DNA of 64,000 bases from Nemania diffusa (Eukaryota; Ascomycota; Sordariomycetes; Xylariales; Xylariaceae): positions 744,001 to 808,000 of the forward strand of contig JBBPUQ010000001.1 in NCBI GenBank assembly GCA_038501195.1, written 5' to 3'. The stretch's first letter is position 1; each line of letters opens with the position of its first letter. The translations under genes were made by a program, and so were the position numbers. Below are positions 23,389 through 34,419 of this stretch, piece after piece. The notes below the pieces were generated by a model. It made no database searches. It was not told where the DNA came from and worked only from the letters and a program-made list of their open reading frames with translations.

Positions 23389-25288
23389 ATGGGGCGAACC
23401 AAATACCACAAGTTCCGCGGCGGCGAGCGCTGCGACGAGTGCGGCGCGCGCCAATGGTTCTCGCAGGACGCGCTGCGCTACTGCCGGAACGGGCATCGGC
23501 TCGAGGGCTTCGCCAATCACGAGGCGGACGAGGACGCCTTCGGCACGCAGGGCAGGGTGACGCGGAAGAAGAAGGAGGCGCGCCGCCGCGTCGCCGTCAA
23601 GCTCGCCGGCGACGACGGCCGCGAGCTCTACCTCGAGGTCCTGCAGCTCGTGCTCGTGCGCCAGGTGCGCTGGCTCGTCGACGCCCAGGGCTTTCCTGGG
23701 GATTTTCCCGAGATCGTGAGGGCGCTGTGGGCGCTGCGCGTGCGCAATCTGCCGCTGAGGGAGCGAGGTGGCGGTGGTAAGAGGAGTGGCGGCGCGAGCA
23801 GTAGGGGCGACGCGAGCAGTAGGGGCGGCGCGAGTAGTAAGGAGGACTCGGATGGGGGCGCGTCCGAGGCGCTGTTTAGCTCGCAGAGCGAGGGGGAGGG
23901 GATCTCGGATTTCGAGCTGTCGGATGCGACGACGCGTACGTGGGCGCCGGATGCGCGGAGGCGGTGGAAGCTGCCTAAGCTCATCGATACCCTCGCATTG
24001 TGCTATCTGGGATGCCTGGTTAGACGATTGCCGGTTTCGACCGGGGACTTCGTCAACTGGGCGCAGAAGGGGGGCCTGGAGTTTCTGGCTGCCGTATGTT
24101 CATTTTCACGCCGGCGGAGGAAGTCTATGACATTGCTAACTTCCTGTAGCTCAATCAAATTCCACGTAATGTACGCGATCGCTTACCTCCCGAGTATCAT
24201 CGGGCACTTCAGGTGCGGGATCACCTCCCAGCTGGGCGGCTACAGACTGCTGTCCAGCAACTTGTCATATCATTCAAGGTGAACTTTGATATGACGATTC
24301 CTTCATTGAACTATGTTCCTATAATGATTCGCTTTATCACGGATCTAGTTCTACCAAGTTCGTATTCTCGAGTTTATTAAAGCCGCCGTTCATACCAAAT
24401 GCTAATATGACATAGTCGACATATATATCACTGCAAAGTACATAAGAGAACTTATCAAGACGGAATTTTCATATTCTAATGATGCGAGAAAAATCCGTGC
24501 AATGGGCAATCCAGAGGTCTTACTCGCATCATTGATCGTTGTCTCTACAAAGCTACTTTATTCCCTTGATAATGTAGAACGGCCCCCAATAAGCCAGGAA
24601 GATCCGAGGCGGACCAGGGTGGATTGGAAAGAATGGCAGAAGATCGTGACAAGGGAACCAGCCGAGAAGCATACAAGGTTGACTCCCGGGGAGGAGTACA
24701 AAGTCACCGCCGACGATACTTTAAATATGGATAAGACGAAGCTTGACGATTATATGGATTGGTTCGAAAGGATGTGGTTATGCGACGGAGAGCCTAAAAG
24801 TAAGCCACCGTTCATTAGGTTTATTGCGATTATCATTTATTTCGTTTCTTAAACTAAATCTAGCTACAGCAACCGAACGTATACGCAATCTCTTTGATCA
24901 GAAGAGGACTTCGCCCCCAGCAGATGAACCCCGAAACCCAGAACAGAACCCAGGCGATCAAACCAAGAAGCAGTATGAGATATTAAGTCGGTCGATTAGA
25001 TCGGTCAGCCCGGTCATCGAATCTACGGAAAACGAAAAGGATCAACCGAGAAACCTCTGTCCAATCTGGCGCAGTGAGAAGGACTTGCCGGATGCAGCGA
25101 AGGTTTTGTATAGAAAGGCGGCAGAGTTAGCTGGTATACCCTTAGAAACGCTCATACGTGGCGCAACGCAGGTTGAAAGGCAACTGGAGCTCTGGTGTAT
25201 TCAGAAGAGAAAAGAGAATGGAAAGGGCAAGGGTAGGGGTAGACCTAAGTTAGTAGTTGATGATGATGATGATAGTGACGAATACTAA
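23389..25288 (+). CDS. rrn7: RNA polymerase I core initiation factor Rrn7 (TAF1B/TFIIB-like)
   Basis: Four exons, 23389-24093, 24150-24357, 24416-24799 and 24864-25288, give 573 residues. An N-terminal zinc ribbon is visible: C15-x2-C18 and C32-x3-H36 within RCDECGARQWF and YCRNGHRLEG. This is the hallmark of Rrn7/TAF1B, followed by cyclin-like folds interrupted by a low-complexity Ser/Gly/Arg insert (about 127-160) and ending in a basic/acidic tail. Rrn7 is part of the core factor that recruits Pol I to rDNA promoters in the nucleolus. The last intron ends in a tandem acceptor (TAG at 24861-24863 and CAG at 24867-24869), which would add or remove two residues. Exon 1 is far more GC-rich than the later exons. 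Confidence 0.85.
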
Positions 25289-25603
25289 AAGCTGGAGTAC
25301 ATGTGTATCTATGTTCCAATTGAAGGTTTTACAACTGTGGTATCGATACAGGCATAAATTGGATACTCACTGCTTATGCATATATAGTATATGTGCCTAG
25401 GGTTCCCGATGTGTGGATGATAAAATGAAAATTGTCTTATCGATTAGAGGTTTCGATACAAGCGAGCTTTACCCGTCAGCTGGCGGACAGACGACTGCGC
25501 GCACACTCTAAACCCCCCACTACCATCGACCATCGTTTTCGTCTGGCTTCAATTTTACGAAACCGTGAACACCGATAAACATCCACGAGGAAAAGCAGTC
25601 AAG
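25289..25603. other. Promoter and 5' leader of the ubiquitin-L40 gene
   Basis: About 315 bp. CT-rich toward its end, with no frame of interest. It leads into the leader exon of the ubiquitin fusion. Confidence 0.5.
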
Positions 25604-26420
<817 letters not shown>

Positions 26421-27329
26421 ACGATTCGCTCTACCTTCTCTACTCGTCGTCTCAGGCTGGGTCATATACATCTGGCGTCGAGGGCGCGATGGCATGGAAT
26501 GCCAACGAAGGGGTGTTCGGGCATGTGGTGTTTGGTAACGGAAGGCATATCGATTTCTACTATTGCTTCTGATGAGAAAAAAAAACCTCATAGCATTCGT
26601 CTAGTTCTGCGGTAATCAGAATAAATGCGCACACACAAACACATACCCGAACATGGTTCATGTAACCGTCGCGTGCCCTGTGATCGTGTTGGTGCCATCT
26701 ACACAATCCCAAGATTAATCAAGATTAAGATTCATACCCACACTTTGTAGCTTGATTATTGCCAATGCGTTTTCTCTTTCCGTAGACTGGTAAATAGCTA
26801 ACAAGTTGAGCATATGTATTATCTGTAATACAGAGCGGAAAACACCTTGATTTTATGAAGGAAAGGGGTATCTCAAGACGCCAGCCACGGGCGCAAATAC
26901 AAATCCCCTCCGCCGAAAACACCGACCAAATATCATACACAATGTCTCAAGGATCCATCCTTGGAAGTAAGAGACATAGGTGACCACAAAACCGACCATG
27001 AACTGTCTGCTGTTTTGTACACATCGACTCCCTAGACAGGCAGGCAGTCATCCGACAGGTCGTTATAAAAATGCAAATGAGCTGCCGTGCTTTTTTTCCG
27101 ATCCGTGTGAACGCCTTAGGCCAAATGATGCAATTAGTTATGTCGTTTGTAGACTATAACACCCTGTAATGTCCAGGTCGGGTGGTGGATAACCGGAATA
27201 CCTGGAGAACCGATTGTTATCAAGAAAGGCTGCGACTTAGGTGTTGCGTCGTGCGGCCTGTATACTCTGCTTAATGGCGAGGACAAGCTCAAGAAAACAG
27301 CATTATGCTTTTCAACGCACCACATTAGC
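26421..27329. other. Convergent 3' intergenic region
   Basis: About 900 bp between the ubiquitin-L40 gene (+) and eaf7 (-). It should contain both 3' UTRs. No further feature is seen. Confidence 0.5.
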
Positions 27330-28460
27330 TCAATTCTTCTTCCGACCACCCTTAGGCCGGCCTCTGCCCCGGCCGCCGCCCCTGCCCCGCGTGCTCCCGC
27401 TACGGCTCGATCGAGTAGCCGGGGCCTCGACTTCCTCCTCCTCCTCCTCTTCTTCTTCTTCGTCGCTACTGCTGCTGCTGCTATCCTCGCCCTCCTCGTC
27501 GTCTTCGTCTTCGTCTCCGTCTTCTTCCTCGTTGTCCTCGGACCCGGCGCTCTCGACGGTCTTCGCCTTGGCAGCCGCGCGCTTCTGGCTGCGCGCGCCC
27601 CGGGCGCTGCGGCTCACGGGGCTGCTGGCGACGGGCGTGTCCTGGTCGGTCTCGTCGACGGTGCTCGAGCGGCGCGTCTTGGCTGTCGTGCTGCCGGCGA
27701 CACTAGCGGCGTCAGTCACGGTATCGCCGCGCTTGCGCTTGCGGGTCTGGGGCTGGGTCTGGGTCTGCTTCTTCCTCCTGGTGGTGGTGGCGGAGGTGCC
27801 GGCGCTACCGGCGCCGTCCGAGTCGGACCAGTTGTCGGGCTCGGCGGCGTCGGCGGCGGCGCGGGCCCACATGAGGTCGTGGAAGGCGTCGGGGGGCAGG
27901 CCGAAGTCCTTGTAGATCTCCTCGGGGGCCTCGTCGCCGCCGAGGGAGCGCACGTAGTCGAACGAGTTGTCGCGCTCGTCGATCATCTCGACGTCGTAGA
28001 ACTGGCGCAGCTTGCCCCAGATGCCCGGGATGCGCGTGTGCGTCTCCACGTCGGGGTCGAAGCCGTGGTTGCGCAGGTGCTCCGAGATGGCGATGATGCG
28101 GAAGTGCTTGTGCATGCCTGGAGCCCGCGGGAGGCGGGGCTGTTAGTACCTAGGCATATAGAGAGGGGGGGAGGGAGAGGAAGGTTGTGTAGATGATAGG
28201 TGTTGAGACGTACCGGATGGCTTCCATCTTATGATAGCCTTGAAAAGCGACGAGATTTGATCTTCGGTCCATAGGTTTCCCAGAACCTCGGACTCGGTTG
28301 GTTGGTTTGGCTTTGCGGCGACAGGCGTGTCGGCGGTACGAGGGGTTTCGGATGCTTTGGGGGTGTCAATGTCCATGGCATCTTCGCCGTGGGCTGGCGT
28401 TGCCGAGGCCTTGGGCGTGGAGACCTCCGCCGGAGCTTTGGACTTTCGCTTCGGAGGCAT
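27330..28460 (-). CDS. eaf7: NuA4 histone acetyltransferase subunit Eaf7 (CT20/MRGBP family)
   Basis: Two exons, 28460-28214 and 28117-27330, give 344 residues. The conserved CT20 core spans the junction: LWTEDQISSLFKAIIRWKPSG then MHKHFRIIAISEHLRNHGF, TRIPGIWGKLRQFYDVEMIDERD. It corresponds to Eaf7/MRGBP, a subunit of the NuA4 complex that acetylates H4/H2A in chromatin. The C-terminal half is low complexity: Ser/Glu/Asp runs (a trinucleotide-like repeat around 27430-27500) and a basic tail with AT-hook-like RGRGRP. The N-terminus is Lys/Pro/Thr-rich. Exon 2 is strikingly GC-rich. It is divergent from the gamma-tubulin complex gene, with starts 590 bp apart. Confidence 0.88.
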
Positions 28461-29050
28461 TGTATCGACTATTGAGCTATCGAAGATTGTTGTGTGGGTT
28501 AAGAAAGGATGTTGGTTGACCTTCTAGGTAAAGGCTGTTGCCATCAACATTTATGTGCGAGGAGAAATTATCGAGTAATCAAGACGGCGCAAGGCTAATA
28601 AGTAGCTGCCGATCTAGAGAGAACTTGGTGAATAGCAGGTTTTCGCCTTAATTTATCTGTGAGAATTGTATTGTAAAGATTGGATGTTGTTTGTTTCAGT
28701 GAATGGGCCACAAACTAAGAGACAATTGTGAAAAATAGAAGGTGTAAAATAGGTGTGGGAAAGGTAGTAGACCTCTCGGCCATAACGATGCATGTGAATG
28801 AGGTAGCTAAGCACCTAAATTGTGACTTGAGAAGCTTCAATGGTAGGTACCTACCCTATGTAGGTAATGTGGCTTAGCAATTCGCGGGGCAGACGCGCTT
28901 TACTGCAGCAGTGTGGCGTTTGCTTGACACGCGTTGAGACCTACCTTGATGTCCAATCAATCAATTCTAAGCTGCACCACAGCTCCTACAGCTAACTCAA
29001 CAACGAAACTTCATGCAAAGGATGCCGTTGTTTAACGGCCTCCCAAGAAC
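28461..29050. other. Divergent promoter region (eaf7 / GCP6-like gene)
   Basis: 590 bp between two divergent starts, so it must hold both promoters. A TAGGTACCTACC-type motif lies at about 28844-28866. No coding frame. Confidence 0.5.
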
Positions 29051-31933
29051 ATGGCAGGAGAAGAATCTGCTGATGTTTTTGCATTTCCCGACTTCAATCT
29101 ATCCACCAAATGGCTAACCTTGCCTTCCAAGCCTCAAGACCAGTTCTTCGGTCTAGAAGTGGCAGAGGCTGCGAATGATAAAACTAACTACGGCATCATT
29201 GAGGATCAGCCTTCTCAAACAACAGCTAATGGATTCTTCAGCATCCCTAACACTCTGTCTCTCTCGGGTTTAAACGGTCATAATAATAAGAACGATGAAG
29301 TCAGCCAAATTCCAGAACTGCTTCACGACATTACTCTGCCAGATCTCGATATCATAGATGAACTATGGTACAAAGGAGATAATCCGCCAACTTTTAGTCC
29401 AGAATATAAGACATGGGAGGCTTTCTCATCACCAGATGTTCCACAGACAGCTCCCCTTTTCATTTCAGAAGCTGGGCCTCTGGTGTATGACGCGGCGATT
29501 GCAGATAAGGCTGATCCTCTAAGTCTTGGAAGCGTAGACCACCTAGTCATCCAAACAAGGCCATATCTAGCGGCACTGGTTGCTCTAACTCTTGGGAGGG
29601 GTTCTGTTTTCTTTGTGTGGGATGTAAAGAAGGCCTTCTTCGTACCAGCAGTGAAGGAGATGAGAATATCTGGTTACTCCACCAAGATTCTTCAGGGATT
29701 GCAGGGTTCTTGTCTGCGATGTGGGACAACAACGCGTTTTCTATCATCTTATGTCCAACTTGCATATAGGACACGGCCTAGTGCAGTTAGGGTAGCGCTT
29801 GCTAAAGCCGTTGATGTTCTTCTTCTCGCCATCCAACTACAATTCGGTGAGCGCGGGAAACAGGCGAAGTCTCTCTTGCAGTTGCAATCACTTGTCGAGC
29901 CTACTGAGACCATATTACTATATCTCCACGACCTTGTCCGCAAGGTGTCCCGAATACGAACCGATGAGCAGGTTCTATCTCAAATATTCAGCGAAACTTC
30001 GGTCCTAGAGAACGACCGTTCTCTACTACGCGCTCTCATGTGTGAAATTCTATCACGAGCCACAGAACCGTGGATAGACTTTGCTGAGAAATGGATAGGG
30101 GTTAAAGCAGAGGACGGTTTCCCGTTAACAAAGGACGGGTCGGGGAAGAGCTTTGTCAAGGTCGAAAATATCTCCAGGGTAGATGACTTTGGGTTTGATT
30201 TTGAGGAGCGTGACTACGTTCTCGATGAGGCCCAAATGCCGAATTTCATACCTCCCGAAATTGCGCTAGTCATGTTCGAGGCTGGCAAGAATCTGCGCCT
30301 TCTTCGAACACACCACCCGCATCACCCACTTTGCCATGCTGGTATAGTTGCCTCCAGCAAGCCACCTCATCTAAAGTGGCTATTTGACTGGGAGGCAATT
30401 GCAAATGTGCAGAAAGAGGTGAAACAATATGGAAATGCTATGCTGCAAAGAATTCTGAGGAAATCGTCCGAAAATATTTTCGAATCTGGACCTGATGTTG
30501 GTGATAGCGTCAGGGAGCAAGGCCTGCTACAAGTATTTGGTAACGACGGCACTCAGCTAGAAAAGCAACTGTTAGCATCGATCCAAGCTTTAGATCAGGC
30601 GCCGCCTCTAGCAGTCGCCCAAGATGTACTATCATCTTTACTAGAAAAATATGTATTTCGCCAAGACGACCACTTTGAAACAAACGCTTCACATTTCGAT
30701 CTTCACTGGTCGCTTATTCCCTTGCATTCGTTTGGTCCGCTTGTGACATCACAGGCAAGACTGATTAACCGCGAGTATATGAAACTTCTTTTTAGTGCCC
30801 ACGGCCTAAAGGAGCATCTGCGTGTCCAGAAAGAATTCCAACTTCTTGGGAATGGCATGTTCTGCAGTCGGCTATCTCACGCATTATTCAACCCAGATCT
30901 CGAGACAGCCGAGCGGCGGGCCGGTGTTGCCCTTAATGGTGGCATCATGGGCCTTCGCATGAACGGCCGAGAGACATGGCCACCCGCGAGTTCAGAACTC
31001 CGGCTAGCACTGATGGGCGTACTCAGCGATACCTATGTACCCCCGTCATCTGCAGCATCAGACTCATTAAGAACCGAAACCCCCGATCTTCCAGGCGACC
31101 TCAGCTTCGCTCTCCGTGATCTTCCACCCGAAGAAATTGATAAATGCATGGACCCGAGCTCTCTCGAAGCGCTCGACTTCCTAAGGCTAGCCTACAAGAC
31201 GCCCGCGCCTCTCTCGCCAATCCTGACGTCGGTGATTTTAGTCAAATACGACAAAATATTCAAACTCCTCCTCCGCGTTCTGCGGATGCTGTATGTCATC
31301 GGCCAGCTCTTCCGAGACACATCTAGGATGGAACACCAAGGTCGAGACGCAGATGATGTGTGGCTTCGCTTCCGGTTCGAAGCTCAGCACCTCGTACAAG
31401 CCGTGGCGACCTATTTCTTCGACACGGGTATACAGATGCCTTGGCTACAATTTGACAGATGGCTTGACGGAGTAGAGTCCGACCTCGCACGAGTCGACAT
31501 GGATATCTCGAAGGCGCGTGTCGTGAGTCCGGACGAAGTGCGCGAAGAGCACGAGAAGATGCTCGATCACATCATGAATATCCTACTACTCCGGAAGCGG
31601 CAACAGCCTATCTTAGTCCTGCTTGAAGACATATTCAGACTGATACTACGGTTCTCCAGACAGGTGCAGCTAGAAGTCAGCGGCAAAGTGGAAGTCGGTG
31701 CGAGCAGAGCCATCATACAGGGGCTCTACCAACCATTCAGGAAGAAAGTGGAAGTCTTTATCACTGTCTGCCATGGTCTTAGCGAGAAGGGGGTGGCTAC
31801 GGGGAAAGCGAAGACGCGGGAGTTGACGGGCGACGACGAGCGGCGAGGTGATGGCACCAACGAGGAGAATACGATCGACAGGCTTCTAGTCAATCTAGAT
31901 ATGTTTGGTCAATATTCCCGTCCTAGGTTTTGA
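29051..31933 (+). CDS. Gamma-tubulin complex component, Spc97/Spc98 family (GCP6-like)
   Basis: A single-exon frame of 960 residues. Family features include the N-terminal grip part (PLFISEAGPLVYDAAI, LVALTLGRGSVFFVWD), the segment EPWIDFAEKWIG, and a C-terminal gamma-tubulin-binding half (APLSPILTSVILVKYDKIFKLLLRVLRM ... RFEAQHLVQAVATYFF). The layout, with a long N-terminal region and weakly conserved GRIP motifs, fits the accessory GCP4-6 group; GCP6 is my best guess. Such proteins help assemble the gamma-tubulin ring complex at spindle pole bodies, nucleating microtubules. No intron is needed. It lies just upstream, on the same strand, of ask1, another spindle gene. Confidence 0.75.
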   Translation: MAGEESADVFAFPDFNLSTKWLTLPSKPQDQFFGLEVAEAANDKTNYGIIEDQPSQTTANGFFSIPNTLSLSGLNGHNNKNDEVSQIPELLHDITLPDLDIIDELWYKGDNPPTFSPEYKTWEAFSSPDVPQTAPLFISEAGPLVYDAAIADKADPLSLGSVDHLVIQTRPYLAALVALTLGRGSVFFVWDVKKAFFVPAVKEMRISGYSTKILQGLQGSCLRCGTTTRFLSSYVQLAYRTRPSAVRVALAKAVDVLLLAIQLQFGERGKQAKSLLQLQSLVEPTETILLYLHDLVRKVSRIRTDEQVLSQIFSETSVLENDRSLLRALMCEILSRATEPWIDFAEKWIGVKAEDGFPLTKDGSGKSFVKVENISRVDDFGFDFEERDYVLDEAQMPNFIPPEIALVMFEAGKNLRLLRTHHPHHPLCHAGIVASSKPPHLKWLFDWEAIANVQKEVKQYGNAMLQRILRKSSENIFESGPDVGDSVREQGLLQVFGNDGTQLEKQLLASIQALDQAPPLAVAQDVLSSLLEKYVFRQDDHFETNASHFDLHWSLIPLHSFGPLVTSQARLINREYMKLLFSAHGLKEHLRVQKEFQLLGNGMFCSRLSHALFNPDLETAERRAGVALNGGIMGLRMNGRETWPPASSELRLALMGVLSDTYVPPSSAASDSLRTETPDLPGDLSFALRDLPPEEIDKCMDPSSLEALDFLRLAYKTPAPLSPILTSVILVKYDKIFKLLLRVLRMLYVIGQLFRDTSRMEHQGRDADDVWLRFRFEAQHLVQAVATYFFDTGIQMPWLQFDRWLDGVESDLARVDMDISKARVVSPDEVREEHEKMLDHIMNILLLRKRQQPILVLLEDIFRLILRFSRQVQLEVSGKVEVGASRAIIQGLYQPFRKKVEVFITVCHGLSEKGVATGKAKTRELTGDDERRGDGTNEENTIDRLLVNLDMFGQYSRPRF

Positions 31934-32864
31934 CATGATTATTAGAGATACCCCCAATAAAACTATTAAAGTCATTGAAACGGTTTTGGTTTTAACATTC
32001 TTTGTGCAATGTCTACGTTTTCTCCTTTTTCCAAGCTTCATGATGAGACCCTGCACATTATCGGCCTATTTACTTACATCAGTGTTACCTGTAAGTAGGT
32101 ACCTACCTAAGGTACCTATAGGGGGGAACCCGTTTTTAGGACACGCTGTTGACAGCGCTGTTAGCAGTATTTTTACCCATCTTCTGCAGTGCTAACCTAA
32201 CAGTATGTTAACCGGACTATTTCAGTTCCAACCTTTTCGAGCCGTACAATGTTATATTGTATATAATGTTACAACTGAAAACAGTGTTACAGCTCTGCTA
32301 TAATAAATACAAAAAGAACGCTGTATCATTATTTTTATATAAAGCAGGTGTACTTAGAAACTTGGAGGTAGTTTCGACCTAGCAATAAAACCTAGTTATG
32401 CAGTTGCGATAACACTATTATACAATACATGTAACAGAATAACGAGAAAATCGACAGCGTGACGTAGAAAACACACAAGTTCCAGCGTGTCCTAAAACCG
32501 GGTTCCCCCCCATAGGTAGGTTGTAGGCAGGTACGGCCTACGCTATGTATATATAAAGTACCTAAGCTACAGTGCTAGGGACCTAGTCCCTCCATAACCT
32601 CTACAACAATTCTACAATACCACACAATGATTCTGCTACATAGGTAGCTCAGTACCCCGCATCGCGTGTTAGCTATCCCAGAACGCGCTCGCTTGCCCGC
32701 AAAACCCCCCCGGCCAACCAAACCCTGCCAAACCTACCACTCTAGCGGTACCTACGTGATGGTGCATGTGGGGGTGCTTAAACTTATCGGCCACTCCTCA
32801 ACAACACTTTTACCACGCCCTACCTACCTAACCTTTCAGTGTTGCTACCATACCACGGCCCAGG
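31934..32864. other. Intergenic region holding a MITE
   Basis: About 930 bp between the GCP6-like gene and ask1. Its core is the inverted-repeat element at 32121-32511. The flanks are dense in TAGGTACC/CCTACC motifs (32093-32118, 32512-32535, 32818-32835). Confidence 0.6.
32121..32511. mobile_element. MITE-like element with 28-29 bp terminal inverted repeats
   Basis: The left end, 32121-32148, begins GGGGGGAACCCG and ends AGGACACGCTG. The right end, 32483-32511, is its reverse complement with one extra G and one T/G mismatch. The 391-bp element is flanked on both sides by ATA (32118-32120 and 32512-32514), a candidate 3-bp target duplication (TA or ATA). The interior is AT-rich without a reading frame, so it is non-autonomous. 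TSD size would suit a PIF/Harbinger- or Tc1/mariner-derived element, but the superfamily is unproven. Confidence 0.7.
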
Positions 32865-34419
32865 ATGTCTTCGTCAGGGAGAAATCTAACCTTGACAGAG
32901 GAGTTGGAAAGATTAGAGCAATCTATTACACTCACACTGCAAGGTATGTTTATCGTCTTGTTGTTTATTAGGCCTTTGCCTCGAATGTCAGAACATGCCC
33001 AACCCTAACTCAGCTTTCCAGAAATCGACCACAATTTCAGTAAGGCCCACCGAATCGTCACGACCAGCATTCTTCCTCTTGTCGAGCAGTATGGCGAACA
33101 TTCAAAAAACGTATGGGAAGCTTCCAAGGTCCGTATAACCTCCCACGCCTGACCTTAGTAAGGTTGGCATAGCTAAAGATAGGTAATTCTCTAGTTCTGG
33201 AAACAATTCTTCGAGGCATCCGCGAACGTGTCACTCTCCGGTTACGAAGAATTAGCCGGTGAAGGTGATGAGACAGCAACAGCCGAGGAGACAAGTATCG
33301 ACGAGACCACGTCAGATTACGATGCAACACAAGACGAGAGTACAAACGAGGCGTCCGAATACCAGGACCACCACCACCGAGCCAACAACACCATCGAGGA
33401 CTCTCTCCTCGAAGACGCCACCGTCACAGGCAGCACGCCGCGCCCACCCGCCACAAAATCACTACACACACAAGCCCAATTCGCCGACTTCAACTCGCCC
33501 TACCAAGCCCTGCGGCGCGAGCTCAAGAGCGGAAGCGTCTTTAAGGATGACCTACCCGCCGACGAAGACGAAGACGCATACGACGACGATACTTCTCACC
33601 TCCCGCCCTACCACCACGGCGCCGCCTCCTCCCGCCTCCCCGACATGTCGATGACGCCGCGCTCGTCGTCGCTGCTCCTCGACGAGCCGGCGCCGCAGCC
33701 GCAGTCCGGCTACAAGTCCAAGGACCTCCTGCTGCACCGCGTGCTCGACAAGAACTACCGCCTGCAGGCGACGCCGCTGAAGACCGTGCCCCTGCCGCCC
33801 CGCCGCGGCGGCCGCTCGCCCCAGCGGAAGGGCGTGCAGGAGGACGAGCCAGAAGAGGATAGGACGCGGCGCGCGCTGTGGGCCGAGAGCCCCATGAGCT
33901 CGCCCGAGATGGCGGTGCCGAAGCTGCGCAGCGACCTCTACATGTCGCCGCTCAAGACGCGACGGCGGAGCGGAGCCACCGCGGCGCCCCGGACGCCGGG
34001 GGTGAGTGTGCAGACGCCCGTGACGGCGAAGAAGAGGGATATCTTCGCCGAGGCCAGGGGGAAAGACCACGGCGACAACGGCAAGGGGAAGGGCAGGGCG
34101 AGGGACGAGATCACGTGGGAGAGCGACGAGGACGAGGATGATGTCGACAGCGTCTTTGGGGGCATGAGCCCACCTAAGACTATTCAGTTTGCGCTGCCTG
34201 CTAGCAAGCTTATGCAGACACCTGGTAAGTGCTTTTTTTAGTTGGTGGGTGGTTGTGAGAGGAGACATAGCTAATGAGTTGGTAATAGCGAGAGAGGCTA
34301 GTCGTCGTATTGTGGATGATATCCTCATCACGGCGGGGGCGGCGCCTGAGGAATTCCTTGAAGAACATAGCCCGACGATGGTTAAGATGAGCCATGATAT
34401 TCTGGACGACACATTTTGA
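32865..34419 (+). CDS. ask1: DASH complex subunit Ask1
   Basis: Four exons, 32865-32943, 33022-33128, 33195-34224 and 34289-34419, give 448 residues. The N-terminal ~75 residues are highly characteristic: NLTLTEELERLEQSITLTLQ, EIDHNFSKAHRIVTTSILP and FWKQFFEASANVSLSGYEE. Ask1 is a subunit of the DASH/Dam1 ring that couples kinetochores to spindle microtubules. The middle and C-terminal parts are disordered, acidic and Ser/Pro-rich with many SP/TP sites (for example MSTPK-like MSPPK and MSPLK motifs), which fits regulation by cyclin-dependent kinase. The C-terminal segment around SRRIVDDILITAG is a second conserved block. Bases 33600-34100 are strongly GC-rich. Confidence 0.92.
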
